A stretch of 64,000 bases of DNA from an uncultured Nostoc sp. (GCF_937863485.1 NZ_CALMFY010000165.1:33537-97536), one strand, 5' to 3'. Shown: positions 1 through 10,324, counted from the first letter of the stretch. Made by a program: numbers and translations. The notes: generated by a model from the letters alone, not told the origin.

Positions 1-908
1 AAGTTGTGGTTTTAGTGCTAGGAGTGATGTTCGGTTTATTTTTGGCCACTACAACCGTTCTCTTTCTAGGAATGAGAGATAGATCTCTGAAAACACTTAA
101 GGAAGTCAGAGATGTATTTGGATATACTTTGCTGGGAATTGTTCCTTTGTCTGTTAAAAAAATTCGCTCCTCAAATTCAGAATCAACAGTTCAAACAATT
201 GCCGTCAGAGATACGCCCCACTCTTTAACGAGCGAAATGTACCGGATGATTCAAGCCAATCTGAAATTCTTGAGTTCAGATAAAGTGCTCAAAACTATCG
301 TGGTAACTAGCGCAGTTCCTAAAGAAGGCAAATCTACAGTTTCAGCTAATTTGGCAGCAGCGATCGCTCAACTAGGACGTAAAGTTTTACTAATTGATGC
401 AGATATGCGAGTTCCTTCTCAGCATCATCTCTGGCAATTAACCAATGCAGTTGGTTTGAGCGAGGTTCTTGTAGGTCAGGCTGAATTTGACATTACTGTA
501 TCTAAGGTAATGGATAATCTTGATGTCTTAACTGCCGGAGTTAGACCTCCCAACCCACTTGCTTTGCTCGACTCAAAACGGATGGCATCATTAATTGATA
601 ATTTCTCATCTCAAAATAACTATGATTTTGTAATTATTGATGCTCCTCCCCTCCTTTTGGCAGCCGATGCTTTGACTTTAAGCCAAATGACTGATGGGAT
701 TTTGTTAGTAGCTAGACCTGGGGTAATTGATTCTAATAGTGCTAACGCTGCTCAAGAGATATTAGAGAGATCCAATTACAACGTCTTGGGTTTAGTCGTA
801 AATGGAATCATTGATAAAAATGATTCTAGTATTTATTTATATCATGAGCATGAATATTTTAAACCAAGGGAGTTGACAAAAGAACTTAAGGGACTTGCAA
901 AAAAGTAA
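1..908 (+). CDS. Polysaccharide co-polymerase / tyrosine autokinase (Wzc/CpsD type), C-terminal part, 5' end outside window
   Basis: This is the C-terminal part of a bacterial tyrosine kinase that controls chain length and export of capsular or exopolysaccharide. The visible part begins in a membrane segment (hydrophobic run followed by LFLGMRDRS), the usual second transmembrane helix closing the Wzz domain. It continues into the cytoplasmic ATPase, with Walker A SAVPKEGKST, Walker A' VLLIDADMR and Walker B FVIIDAPP. The tail has three tyrosines close together (SSIYLYHEHEY), a short version of the tyrosine cluster that is autophosphorylated in this family. The reading frame is open to the window edge and no start signal is visible, so the gene is cut by the window and not necessarily truncated in nature. 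A Wza-type exporter gene lies 4 kb away, which fits an exopolysaccharide locus. Confidence 0.9.
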   Translation, partial: VVVLVLGVMFGLFLATTTVLFLGMRDRSLKTLKEVRDVFGYTLLGIVPLSVKKIRSSNSESTVQTIAVRDTPHSLTSEMYRMIQANLKFLSSDKVLKTIVVTSAVPKEGKSTVSANLAAAIAQLGRKVLLIDADMRVPSQHHLWQLTNAVGLSEVLVGQAEFDITVSKVMDNLDVLTAGVRPPNPLALLDSKRMASLIDNFSSQNNYDFVIIDAPPLLLAADALTLSQMTDGILLVARPGVIDSNSANAAQEILERSNYNVLGLVVNGIIDKNDSSIYLYHEHEYFKPRELTKELKGLAKK

Positions 909-2199
909 AATATCCAAAGTTTAGGGGTTACTAAAAGACATATCAATAAACCATTGACTAGAATTTCGTAGTTCCTCTGACCCCAGATTGTTTATCTCTA
1001 CTTTATCCAAATCAAATAACGTCGCCTTGTTATTTGACAAAAATTCTAGCTTGTCACACAAGATTTTTTCCAATGTGACTAATTTGGGTGACATTGATAA
1101 AGTCATAGTTACAGATGGATGAAGGTTTCAAAGGATAATTAGACACTTTTTATCAGCTTGCCATAGGCATTGCAATTCCGAAAAATGGATAAAGTCAAGC
1201 TAAGGGACTTCCAGCAAATAAATTATCCTACAAGCATCTAGGTAATTGATTTATTAATATCTGTTATGGAAAAACGTAACTTTTTAAATAGCAATTAACA
1301 GGACTTAAACATTTTTGAGGAAAAAACAAGCCTCAAACCCATGCAGGGTAAGGGAAAAACACCAAATGCTCAATAATAGCCCAAACCCAGATATATCAAT
1401 AAACTAAGCAAAACGATGTCAAAGTCTATCTATATATAGATTTAAGGCTCAATTCTTGGGTATTTTTTGTCTAAGTCCTATAAAGAGACTATATCTAATT
1501 TGGTTCTACCGCCCCATTACAGCGGTTCCTGCTGTTATGAAGTACAGTCTTTCCTCCTCCACACTCACTCCTTTTCGACCGTTTCAGCACTAAATATCTA
1601 CCTCACAATAGCGGGAAGTGCTGTATTTATGCTATGTCAGCCCCAACTCTTGGAGACGCTACGCGAACGGGGAAGTCAAAAGTCAAAAGTCACTCATTCA
1701 AACATTTTGAACCCTATAAATAAATTTAGTTGCTCTGAGTTAACTGACGTAGTATTTATTGTACTACGTATCTCAAAATACATTTTTTTTATTTTCCATA
1801 AATAAATTTAGGGGCTTGTACCTTTTTGTTTCTGGTCATTAAAATCAAGGTTTTATATCAGGTTCGGAATGTGGGTTACAACAACGGGTTGTAGACAAAA
1901 ACTTTCTAGAAATCAGGATTTTGCCATACAACCCTATGCCATACTACTATTTACCCAATACCTTTGCCAAAAAGAAAAGTAGGTTTAACTTTTGCCGAAA
2001 CGACCCAAGGTAAGTGTGTGCTTGAGTGTTAAGCAAAATATAGAGCCGCAGTGCATGCAGATACGACAGTAAAAATTCCTTCCACAAAAACCATACAGGG
2101 TTTTATTGAATCAGTTTTTTACCTGATGGCAACAATAGGTACGCATCATCCAGTTTTGTTTTATGTCAATCTTCGTAAATTGGCAAAGGTCATTGTTCA
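909..2199. other. Long AT-rich spacer without a convincing gene
   Basis: About 1.3 kb between the convergent ends of the kinase gene and the beta-helix gene. Short open frames of 60-110 codons exist, but none has a recognisable domain, a ribosome binding site or plausible composition. The stretch holds a possible miniature inverted-repeat element near 1300-1480 and a short copy of a common Nostoc repeat (GAGACGCTACGCGAACGGGG near 1652). Confidence 0.6.
1300..1479. repeat. Possible miniature inverted-repeat element with AGGACTTA ends
   Basis: The left end reads AGGACTTAAACA and the right end, read on the opposite strand, AGGACTTAGACA, about 180 bp apart. A second pair with the same AGGACTTA core bounds a roughly 200-bp segment near 27714-27916. 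Shared ends with unrelated interiors suggest non-autonomous elements mobilised by the same transposase. No clear target duplication is visible, so the call is tentative. Confidence 0.4.
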
Positions 2200-3624
2200 C
2201 TAATACTGCATTTCGTATGCCCCTGTATCGGAGGCTGGACCATACACACGAGGGTTGCCTAGAGCATCAGTTTTTAAATTATTCCACCTAAAACCTTTAT
2301 TGATTGCCGGACTCTTCCGTTTCAGTCTAAAGTCACCAGTCGAGGCATTAATAAACTGTGGATCTGCCATAATATCATTAGGTCCGACAGCATTTAGACG
2401 AGAACCATTGTTGTTGTAGAGATTATAGTTAAAAGTGCTGTTGGGACTTTGATTTATTGAGCCTATTGGTCTGTTACGCGCAGAATAAAGGATGTTATTG
2501 TAAACTTTGATATCACTTGAATGATTACTCATGATTTGCCCGTAATTAATTACCGGAGTCTGGTTATTCAGATAAGTTGTGTTGTGAACAATATCTACAT
2601 GTTCGCTTTCATAAGTATGAATGCCCGAACCACCATTTTTATATGAGATATTGTTTGCAATCAAAGTACGTCCTTTATACCCAAACCTTCTGTTACTATC
2701 AACAATAATGCCATTACCGTCTTGGAACTTTTTGTTCTGATACCAGGGAATCAACATTTGATTGTTATGGACTTTGTTTCTGGTCACAACTATCTTGTAA
2801 TCTCGGCTGTTGTCATAATTCCGAGAGGTGACCACCCCAATACCACTACAGGCGAAGACTGAGTACCAAGCATTATTAAACACCTCGTTATTATCCACTG
2901 TCACATAGTCTGATTCCATCATTCCAATACCTCCACCTCCACAATCGTGTACCTTGTTATTAAGAATACGTATATGGTGGGTGAGACGTTTTTTTCCATC
3001 TATGACAATGCAGTTTCCATTCGTCAGCGGGTTTGATTTGTTATTCTGCTGATTTCGAGCATAACCAAGGGTTATATTGCTATTATTCCCTACAACCTCC
3101 AGCCCGTTTACCTCAATATATGACACTCCATTGGAAATCGAAACTCCCTGCCATCCATTGCTCTGAAGTCTGGGCCGATGTCCAGGATATGCTTTATACG
3201 TAATCCATGCATTTGCCCTTCCAGAGCGTTTAATATTTAGTACTGCTCCAACTTTGCTTGTATTCTTGTATACTCCATTCATAATGAGTACTGTATCCCC
3301 AGGGTCAGTCAGGTCTGCTGCCCTTTCAAGTGTCTTAAACGCGGATGAGGTAGAGAGTCCGCTATTTTTATCGTTTCCGTTACTACTAACATAGTATGTT
3401 GTCTTAGTTGAAATAGCACTGATCAGCTTGCGGCTTGGTAGTGGGATTTCCTGATCAGTGAATGACTGACGAACATCTTTAGCTAAAGACTCTGTTATTC
3501 TCTCTCCTGCAGCCAGACCTGTTAATGCCCAGGGAAGTACAAGAGATGCGCTCAAACTGAGAAAACCGAAACCATGAATCATCATAGGGAAAAAATAGGT
3601 ATGTTGCAAAAACTGAATCGTCAA
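2200..3624 (-). CDS. Secreted right-handed parallel beta-helix protein (pectate-lyase-like fold)
   Basis: The 474-residue protein starts with a hydrophobic export signal (around residues 10-40). The DUF1565-like opening TYYVSSNGNDKNSGLSTSSA comes at about residues 75-95. A long stretch of Asn-rich repeats follows (HIRILNNKVHDCGGGGIGMM, VTVDNNEVFNNAW, TLIANNISYKNGGSGIHTYE), typical coils of a right-handed beta helix. The C-terminus, SPAINKG...TDALGNPR...DTGAYE, is the choice-of-anchor Q signature of exported beta-helix proteins. Such proteins bind or cleave polysaccharides, and the setting between a chain-length kinase and a Wza-type exporter suggests a role in exopolysaccharide modification or processing. 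The catalytic activity cannot be assigned from sequence alone. Confidence 0.75.
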   Translation of the reverse strand: MTIQFLQHTYFFPMMIHGFGFLSLSASLVLPWALTGLAAGERITESLAKDVRQSFTDQEIPLPSRKLISAISTKTTYYVSSNGNDKNSGLSTSSAFKTLERAADLTDPGDTVLIMNGVYKNTSKVGAVLNIKRSGRANAWITYKAYPGHRPRLQSNGWQGVSISNGVSYIEVNGLEVVGNNSNITLGYARNQQNNKSNPLTNGNCIVIDGKKRLTHHIRILNNKVHDCGGGGIGMMESDYVTVDNNEVFNNAWYSVFACSGIGVVTSRNYDNSRDYKIVVTRNKVHNNQMLIPWYQNKKFQDGNGIIVDSNRRFGYKGRTLIANNISYKNGGSGIHTYESEHVDIVHNTTYLNNQTPVINYGQIMSNHSSDIKVYNNILYSARNRPIGSINQSPNSTFNYNLYNNNGSRLNAVGPNDIMADPQFINASTGDFRLKRKSPAINKGFRWNNLKTDALGNPRVYGPASDTGAYEMQY

Positions 3625-4931
3625 CGGTCAGTAGCTCTAGCCTAAGTAAATAACTCAATATTGGATCTGGTCGTGTAACTGCCGTTTGTTAAGTTTACAC
3701 ATGGTTTATTAGGTTACCACCTGAGAATTTCCACGTAAATATGGCTGAAAAGCCTTTTTAGCTCGTTTTCCAAAAACTGGCACATATCTGGTAAAAGTAC
3801 TGAAGGAAAATTATCAGTATCCAGAGATACTCAATAAATGGACACGAAGCAACTGTACAAATGCCATCATTTCCAATTCGACATCATTGTACTGTGTATA
3901 CGCGGTATCTATGGTTAAGATAGTATATCTGTCATCAATTAGTTAATTTACTTAAATAATTCTTATGATAATAATAATCACAAAATGCCTGAGATAAATA
4001 TATAGAGTATAACTATCGCCGTTAGCTTCTAAAAGATTCTCATTATCATAAAAAATTAGAGTAACTAAAACAAAGTTTGAAATAGCCTATCAATGGCAAA
4101 TTAATAATTTTCAGTGATGACTTTAGGTCTACAGGATTTGTAAATGAGTAATAGTACCTAAAACTATCCTCAAATGTGGATAGAAAATATAATTTTTGAG
4201 TAAGCGATCCGAGAGGAAAGCCAGTTCTGTACCCTAGTCTTGTCTTCTTTTGTGGTCGAGGCGGCGCGTAGCTTGCTTGTCTGTAGGAGTACAAGAACGG
4301 CTATTCTCAGTAAACCAAAAACTTTTTCTTTGGAATAAGAGACGCTTTGTGTAGCTTGCTTCTGTACAAGAGTACGGCTCTATCGTTTATTCTTGCCCTC
4401 AAAAGGCAGTACAAGAGTTAATTTAATAGTCCCATTATGAATAAGAAAGTTATTTTTTATAGCAATCCAAATTAAATCTTGAGAAAATACGGAGATTGAT
4501 TCTGAATGCAGAATCAATGAGCGTGGGGGATTCAGACCCACTACTACGAAAGTTGACCACAAAACAAGAAAATTTGGTGGCAGACTTAACCCGTTTATTT
4601 ATCCACCTTTCTTCTGACGGAGACGCTAACGCCTGCCGTAGGATGCCCGAACGCAAGAGTGTCTTCTTTAGGAGAAGGGCTGTAGGGAGAAGACCGCGCT
4701 ACCTCACCAGTCGCACAGAATTTGATTCTGAATTTTGGCTCCTGACTTTTGACTCCTGAATTCTTTCTTGTTAAAAGTACGTAGCTATAAACTTTTCAGC
4801 TTTTTTCTCTCTCATCAATGATTAAGTAGGGTTATATTAACTCTTGACTATTAAGCTTTGACTGATAGATAGTGTAATTTGAGGGACAGAGGGGGTTGAC
4901 CAACGCCCCCAATTCACATCTGTACTTTAAA
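3625..4931. other. Long spacer upstream of the beta-helix gene, with repeat fragments
   Basis: About 1.3 kb with no credible gene. Open frames at 4046-4759 overlap each other on both strands and consist largely of repeat sequence. Two related short repeats containing GTAGCTTGCTT lie near 4265-4300 and 4337-4380. An inverted copy of a larger interspersed repeat lies at about 4610-4700. The region next to 3625 should carry the promoter of the beta-helix gene, but no clear box was identified. Confidence 0.55.
4610..4700 (-). repeat. Interspersed repeat, inverted partial copy
   Basis: Read on the minus strand, this stretch carries the blocks CTACAGCCC and GGGCATCCTACGGCAGGCG followed by TTAGCGTCTCC. 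Near-identical blocks occur in the repeats at 12595-13065 and 31900-32095, so these are copies of one dispersed repeat family. Confidence 0.6.
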
Positions 4932-6410
4932 CTAAAGTCCGACCAAATTCAGAAGACTAAAGATAATACCTAGAGGTCCAGTTATAGTGCTTATGGTATC
5001 GCCAGTCTTAGCTGAACCAGATCGGTTGACTACCACAACATCATTATTACGGAGTATAGGATTAGTTTGCTCATTAATCCCAGCTGAGAAATCCACTTTT
5101 ACTATGCGTTTAGTGACAGAACCATTAGGGTTAAGGCGAATCAAATCAACAGCACTACTACTAGCTCTGGCATCATTAAATCCGCCAGCAGCGAGTATAG
5201 CTTGATTTAAAGAGCTATTCGGCTGAACGTCTGTTAAGCCTGGTCTTTTAACTTCGCCTACCACACCAACTTGAATGCGTGTAGGAGACAGAGTAGTGGT
5301 AGCTAATTGAGTAGCTTCTGCGGGGTTGATTTCAGTAGCCGTGGGAATAACAATTGTATCTCCGTCTTGCACAATGATGTCTTGATTGGCGTCACCACTC
5401 TGCAATAATTGCCAAAGATTAATATCTATAGCTTGTTCTGAACCAGATCGTGTAGGTCGGCGTAGCCTGAGATTACGAACATCAGCCTGTGCTGTAATTC
5501 CCCCAGCTAGTTGAATTACCCGCGTCACATTTGGTAGACCAGCGGGATTGGCAGTGCCACTGTTAACGGTGTTAGGGGTTGCGTTCCCCTGGGCATCTGT
5601 ATTACCTGGGGTGACAAGATAGGAACCGGGACGGTTAACTTCACCAATAATTGTTACTGTGCGGGGTGTGGTTTGGCTAGCGGCAAAGTTAGATGCAAAC
5701 AGATTGCGGGATTCTGCCACGTTGAAGTTGGTTGCTGTTGGGACAACTATGGTGTCTCCATCCCGCAAGGTAACATCCTGTGATAATCTGCCTGTTTGAA
5801 TGAGTTCCTTCAAATTGACACTGACGGTTTGCTCTGAGGAGCGTCCTATTTTACGCCGTAATTGAACTTGAGTCACATCCGCAGCCAGGGTTACCCCCTG
5901 TGCTGTTGTCAATGCAGTTAATACTGTGGGGTATTGTACGCCTGGATTATCTCCCGCGCCTCCGCTCAAGCTGAGAGTGTAAGCTCCTGGACGTGTCACC
6001 TCTCCAGCAACGAAAACATTGATAGGACGAGGGGATAACAAATTGATTGAGATTAAGGGACGTTTGAGGAAGCGAGCATATCTTCTAGCAATTTCGTCAG
6101 CAGCCTGTTCAGTTGTTAGACCGAGGACTGACACGCTGCCAATTAAAGGCAGGTTGATTGCTCCACCTGGGGGAATTTGGTATTCACCTGTATATTCAGG
6201 TACTTCAAATACATTTACACGGATGCGATCGCCGCCTCCTAATGAATAATTAGTATCTATTTGTGTTTGTGTGGTTGGTGAAAGTGTAGTTGGTGGTAAT
6301 GGTTGTCCCTGAGCTAGACTGATACATGGCATAGCGGCATTGACAGCAGTTAACAAAGCCACACCCACAACTGGCTGAGTTAGGAATTTAAACAAACTTC
6401 TGTTAAGCAT
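4932..6410 (-). CDS. Polysaccharide export protein, Wza type with SLBB repeats
   Basis: An outer-membrane or periplasmic polysaccharide export protein. A signal peptide ending near ISLAQG is followed by the Poly_export domain (YSLGGGDRIRVNVFEVPEYT, then GGAINLPLIGSVSVLGLT). After that come about three SLBB-type beta-grasp domains, each opening with a phrase such as NVFVAGEVTRPGAYTLS, TIIGEVNRPGSYLV and VGVVGEVKRPG. Each of the first two ends with a DGDTIVVPTATN-like strand. A C-terminal hydrophobic tail (TGPLGIIFSLLNLVGL) could anchor it. The ATG at 6410 is preferred; an in-frame TTG ten codons upstream at 6440 is the alternative. It would work with the tyrosine kinase encoded at the left window edge. 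Confidence 0.9.
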   Translation of the reverse strand: MLNRSLFKFLTQPVVGVALLTAVNAAMPCISLAQGQPLPPTTLSPTTQTQIDTNYSLGGGDRIRVNVFEVPEYTGEYQIPPGGAINLPLIGSVSVLGLTTEQAADEIARRYARFLKRPLISINLLSPRPINVFVAGEVTRPGAYTLSLSGGAGDNPGVQYPTVLTALTTAQGVTLAADVTQVQLRRKIGRSSEQTVSVNLKELIQTGRLSQDVTLRDGDTIVVPTATNFNVAESRNLFASNFAASQTTPRTVTIIGEVNRPGSYLVTPGNTDAQGNATPNTVNSGTANPAGLPNVTRVIQLAGGITAQADVRNLRLRRPTRSGSEQAIDINLWQLLQSGDANQDIIVQDGDTIVIPTATEINPAEATQLATTTLSPTRIQVGVVGEVKRPGLTDVQPNSSLNQAILAAGGFNDARASSSAVDLIRLNPNGSVTKRIVKVDFSAGINEQTNPILRNNDVVVVNRSGSAKTGDTISTITGPLGIIFSLLNLVGL

Positions 6411-6649
6411 ATTTACTTGAGACTCTGAAACTACGATCAATAATGTACTGTCTAAACATTTTTATTTGGACTATACCTAAGTATTCAAGTTCCCCGACAC
6501 TCTTATTTTCCTCGAAAAGTGTGATTTTCCGGAGGAAATTTGTTGATTGAATTTGAATTTTTAGTGAAGTTAATTTAAAGTTAACCCTGCTTGATGGATA
6601 TAGCAATTTTAAACACCCAAAATTTCCTATTTGGCAATAAATAACAAGA

Positions 6650-7633
6650 TTAATTCAGTGAGTTATTTTTTGTTTCGATTTGTTGAATAAAAAACTCTTC
6701 AAGGGAGTAACGCGACAAGTTCATGGCAATAATTTTACCCTCCATGAGACGAAGACTGGCGAGAAAATCATAGTAATCGTCTTGTAGTGTACCTTGCCAG
6801 GAACCATCTGGTTCAAATCTGAGAGTAGGTATCCATTTTTTGAGAATTTCCCAGTCACCACCTTGGCCTTTGACGTGATATGTGTTTTTTGTGCCTAAGA
6901 GTTCATTAAGGGAACCAGAGCAAATTAATTCACCTTCAGCGAGGATGGCAATGCGATCGCAAATCTGTTCTACTTTACTAAGAATGTGGCTGTTGAAAAA
7001 AATCGTCTTACCAGCGGCTTTTAGCGCCAGGATAATTTCCCGCATTTGGTAGCGTCCCACCGGATCAAGACCAGACATCGGTTCATCAAGAAAAACCAAA
7101 TCTGGCTCGTTAATTAGCGCCTGTGCCATGCCAACACGCTGTAGCATTCCTTTGGAATAGCGGCGCAGCAGCTTTTGGCGGGCATCGGCTTGGGATAAAC
7201 CCACTAATTCCAGTAGTTGGGGAATGCGTTGGCGTTGTTCACTTTTGGGAATTTGGAATAGCCCAGCTGCTAGCTGCAAAAATTCCCAGCCAGTGAGATA
7301 GTCATACAAATAGGGATTTTCCGGCAGATAGCCGATATGTTGCTTAACATTGCGATCGCCTAGTGGCTCACCCAATAATAATCCCCGTCCAGAGGTAGGA
7401 CGAATAATTCCCAGCAACAATTTTAAAAGGGTGGTTTTACCCGCACCGTTTGGCCCCAGTAACCCAAAGGTTTCCCCTTTGTAAACTGTTAAAGAACAAT
7501 TTTTGAGAGATACGACTTTTTGATTTAGCCAAAAACCAGTGCGATAGACTTTTCGCAACTCAGAAGTTAGGACTACTGGCGGAGTGTCTGTCGGATTAAG
7601 TTGAGAATCAGGGTCATCTGCAACAGACTTCAT
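6650..7633 (-). CDS. ABC transporter ATP-binding protein
   Basis: This is the ATPase subunit of an ABC transporter, in the ABC-2/NatA/CcmA-like group. It has Walker A GPNGAGKTT (residues 60-68), a degenerate signature YSKGM (159-163) in place of LSGGQ, Walker B LVFLDEP with D-loop SGLD (179-190), and the switch histidine in NSHIL (216). The 327 residues include a C-terminal extension of roughly 90 residues after the nucleotide-binding domain, which is usual for drug- or polysaccharide-exporter ATPases. No membrane subunit is encoded next to it in the window, so the substrate is unknown. Confidence 0.88.
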   Translation of the reverse strand: MKSVADDPDSQLNPTDTPPVVLTSELRKVYRTGFWLNQKVVSLKNCSLTVYKGETFGLLGPNGAGKTTLLKLLLGIIRPTSGRGLLLGEPLGDRNVKQHIGYLPENPYLYDYLTGWEFLQLAAGLFQIPKSEQRQRIPQLLELVGLSQADARQKLLRRYSKGMLQRVGMAQALINEPDLVFLDEPMSGLDPVGRYQMREIILALKAAGKTIFFNSHILSKVEQICDRIAILAEGELICSGSLNELLGTKNTYHVKGQGGDWEILKKWIPTLRFEPDGSWQGTLQDDYYDFLASLRLMEGKIIAMNLSRYSLEEFFIQQIETKNNSLN

Positions 7634-7786
7634 CTCGATTAAATCGCTATTTACCAGCTTGGTATTAATTACAAGTTACCCGATAGGCTGATAATAACCA
7701 TCACCAAGCAGTGTGTCAATTATCGCAAACAGAGTAGCTGAATTAATACTATAAATGTCTATCCTGGTAAGTAATTCTGGCTAGCT

Positions 7787-8428
7787 TTACAAAACGCCTT
7801 TAGAACTGGGAATGACACCAGCCCGACGGGGGTCAATTTCCACTGCCAACCGGGTTGCCCTCGCAAACGCCTTAAATGTTGCTTCAATAATGTGATGGGA
7901 ATTAATGCCATCCAGTTGCCGAATATGCAGTGTCATTTGGCTATGGTTCACCAGTGCCACAAAGAATTCGCGCACCAGTTGGGTATCATAGGTTCCTAGC
8001 CGCTGGCTAGGAATTTGCAAGCCGTAGCTAAGGTGAGGACGTCCGGAAAAGTCTAGTGCTACCTGAACTAAGGCTTCATCCAGTGGTGCAAGAAAATTAC
8101 CAAAGCGGACAATGCCTTTTCTGTCGCCCAGTGCTTGGTTCAAAGCTTGCCCTAAGGTAATGCCTACATCTTCGTTAGTGTGGTGGTCATCAATTTCCCA
8201 GTCTCCCTTGGCTTGAACATCTATATCAATCAGCCCGTGGGAGGCAATTTGATGCAACATATGATCCAAAAACGGAATGCCAGTTGCTGCGGTGCAAGTT
8301 CCTCTACCATCGAGGTTGATGGTAACTTGCACATCGGTTTCACCAGTGGTGCGGTGAACAGTGGCAATCCGAGGGGTTTTAGTTGACTGGTCGTAGTTTG
8401 AATTAACTTGGCGATTGGTTGTTTGCAT
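7787..8428 (-). CDS. hisB: Imidazoleglycerol-phosphate dehydratase
   Basis: Catalyses the sixth step of histidine biosynthesis, dehydrating imidazole glycerol phosphate to imidazole acetol phosphate. The 213-residue monofunctional protein shows the family metal-binding signatures: FLDHMLHQI near residue 53, [17 protein letters not shown] near residue 80, and [14 protein letters not shown] near residue 177. The first 20 or so residues before [13 protein letters not shown] are a variable leader. It has no phosphatase domain, unlike the bifunctional enterobacterial enzyme. It lies 67 bp downstream of fabI on the same strand, so the two may be co-transcribed although functionally unrelated. Confidence 0.96.
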   Translation of the reverse strand: MQTTNRQVNSNYDQSTKTPRIATVHRTTGETDVQVTINLDGRGTCTAATGIPFLDHMLHQIASHGLIDIDVQAKGDWEIDDHHTNEDVGITLGQALNQALGDRKGIVRFGNFLAPLDEALVQVALDFSGRPHLSYGLQIPSQRLGTYDTQLVREFFVALVNHSQMTLHIRQLDGINSHHIIEATFKAFARATRLAVEIDPRRAGVIPSSKGVL

Positions 8429-8495
8429 GGGGAGTGGAAAGAGTTAGAAGTTAGGAGTTATGAATTTTTAACTCTTAACTCCTCACTTTATCGCG

Positions 8496-9272
8496 TCACA
8501 TTCCCATAATTTCATATCCTGCATCTACATATAGAATTTGTCCGGTAATGCCGCTGGATAAATCACTACACAAGAAAGCCGCAGCATTGCCCACTTCTAA
8601 CTGAGTAACGGTACGTCGTAGGGGAGCTAGTTCTTCTACATGATGAATCATATCCAAAATCCCGCCTACCGCTGAAGATGCCAAAGTGCGGATGGGGCCT
8701 GCGGAGATGGCATTGACGCGGATATTTTGCGGCCCTAGTTCAGCGGCTAGGTAACGCACACTAATTTCTAACCCCGCCTTGGCAACTCCCATAACGTTAT
8801 AGTTAGGGATTGCCCTGACACCGCCTAAATATGTCAGGGTAACGATACTACCTCCCTCTGTCATCAAAGGTTTAGCTGCACCACTTAACTGCACCAGCGA
8901 GTAGGTACTGATTTCTAAGGCGGTGTTGAAGCCTGAACGAGAGGTTTGGCTAAAATCTCCACTCAAATCATCTTTGCTAGCAAAGGCAAGACAATGGATG
9001 AGGATGTCTAGCTTCCCCCACTGATCACGAATCGTCTCAAAGGTAGATTGAATCTGTTGATCATTTTGGACATTACAGGGAAGAAATAAGCTGGGGTTGA
9101 GGGGTTCTACCAATTCCGCAACTTTTTTCTCCATCTTGCCGCGTTCATCCGGCAGGTAGGTAATACCCAAGTTTGCTCCGGCTTTATGCAGCTGTTGGGC
9201 GATGCCCCAGGCGATCGAGCGGTTATTGGCAATACCTGTAACAAGAGCATTTTTTCCAGTCAGATTCAGCAT
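8496..9272 (-). CDS. fabI: Enoyl-[acyl-carrier-protein] reductase (NADH), FabI type
   Basis: The last reductive step of each fatty-acid elongation cycle. The 258-residue SDR-fold protein has the FabI-type N-terminus (GKNALVTGIANNRSIAWGIA) in place of the classical TGxxxGxG loop. It has the catalytic Tyr-x6-Lys in NYNVMGVAKAGLE and the substrate-loop region AGPIRTLASSAVGG. The start codon is the ATG at 9272. It is transcribed divergently from ntcA across a 380-bp spacer. Confidence 0.96.
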   Translation of the reverse strand: MLNLTGKNALVTGIANNRSIAWGIAQQLHKAGANLGITYLPDERGKMEKKVAELVEPLNPSLFLPCNVQNDQQIQSTFETIRDQWGKLDILIHCLAFASKDDLSGDFSQTSRSGFNTALEISTYSLVQLSGAAKPLMTEGGSIVTLTYLGGVRAIPNYNVMGVAKAGLEISVRYLAAELGPQNIRVNAISAGPIRTLASSAVGGILDMIHHVEELAPLRRTVTQLEVGNAAAFLCSDLSSGITGQILYVDAGYEIMGM

Positions 9273-9652
9273 AGAAATTATTAATGCGATCGATCATTAG
9301 GAGCATACTAGAATCTGAGGCACGTTTTGTCTTTGTTTTACATAGGATTTGCAAAAATGAATATTGGTAAGGGTGTTTCCTGTGACAAAATTCTTGATTT
9401 TTCCTAAAGATATTCTCAAGATATCTTTATTTGTTCTTTAAAAAACCCTTTTTAATACTGCTATTGGAACTACTTATCAAGAACTAGTAGCTGAAAGGAT
9501 CAACAATTATGTATCATTATAAACAAAGAGTTATGAAGCGATTAGTTTGAGTATAGGAAAGTACAGAAAGGTTGACGGTGCTTTATTCATTTTTCAGGTG
9601 TATTCTTAGGTAATCAGTTTTTGTTTTTCCGGCATTGGGTAGGGGAAGGGAG
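9273..9652. promoter_or_regulatory. Divergent promoter region between fabI and ntcA
   Basis: A 380-bp AT-rich spacer holding the promoters of fabI (leftward) and ntcA (rightward). The ntcA side contains an exact NtcA consensus box (listed separately) and a purine-rich ribosome binding site (AGGGGAAGGGAG) right before the ntcA ATG. No gene lies in the spacer. Confidence 0.7.
9551..9564 (+). promoter_or_regulatory. NtcA binding box GTA-N8-TAC upstream of ntcA (autoregulation)
   Basis: The sequence GTATAGGAAAGTAC matches the NtcA consensus GTA-N8-TAC exactly. About 19 bp further downstream is a plausible minus-10 element (TATTCA near 9584), the spacing of class II NtcA-activated promoters. NtcA is known to activate its own gene in Anabaena, so an autoregulatory site is expected here. 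The inferred transcript would start roughly 55-60 nt before the ATG. Confidence 0.75.
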
Positions 9653-10324
9653 ATGATCGTGACACAAGATAAAGCCCTAGCAAATGTATTTCGTCAGATG
9701 GCGACCGGGGCGTTTCCGCCAGTTGTGGAAACGTTTGAACGCAATAAAACGATCTTTTTTCCTGGCGATCCTGCCGAACGAGTTTATTTTCTTTTGAAAG
9801 GTGCTGTTAAACTTTCCAGGGTGTACGAGGCAGGAGAGGAAATAACGGTAGCACTGCTGCGAGAAAATAGTGTTTTTGGTGTATTGTCATTGCTGACAGG
9901 AAATAAGTCGGATAGATTTTACCATGCAGTTGCATTTACCCCTGTGGAATTACTGTCAGCACCAATTGAACAAGTGGAGCAAGCACTCAAGGAAAATCCC
10001 GAATTATCAATGTTAATGCTGCGAGGTCTGTCTTCGCGCATTTTACAGACAGAGATGATGATTGAAACTCTCGCTCACCGAGATATGGGTTCCAGGTTGG
10101 TGAGTTTTTTATTAATTCTTTGTCGGGATTTTGGGGTTCCTTGTGCAGATGGGATCACGATTGATCTGAAGTTATCTCATCAAGCGATCGCAGAGGCAAT
10201 TGGTTCAACTCGTGTTACTGTCACTAGGCTACTGGGGGATTTGCGTGAAAAAAAGATGATTTCTATCCACAAAAAGAAGATTACTGTGCACAAACCTGTT
10301 ACCTTAAGTAGGCAATTCACATAA
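9653..10324 (+). CDS. ntcA: Global nitrogen regulator NtcA
   Basis: Crp/Fnr-family activator that senses 2-oxoglutarate and turns on nitrogen assimilation and heterocyst differentiation in cyanobacteria. The 223-residue product has the cyclic-nucleotide-type sensor domain ([28 protein letters not shown]), a long dimerisation helix ([20 protein letters not shown]) and the NtcA helix-turn-helix [20 protein letters not shown]. The ATG at 9653 gives the canonical N-terminus [19 protein letters not shown] and is preceded by a strong ribosome binding site. An in-frame TTG at 9635 adds six residues and is less likely. Confidence 0.98.

Noticed and set aside
921..1805. Short open frames in the first spacer (921-1106 and 1467-1805)
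   Set aside because: No domain, no ribosome binding site, and the second starts in the end of the possible miniature element. They may be chance frames.
4496..4759. Forward open frame of 87 codons in the spacer upstream of the beta-helix gene
   Set aside because: Consists mainly of the inverted repeat at 4610-4700 and overlaps reverse-strand frames of equal length; no family match.
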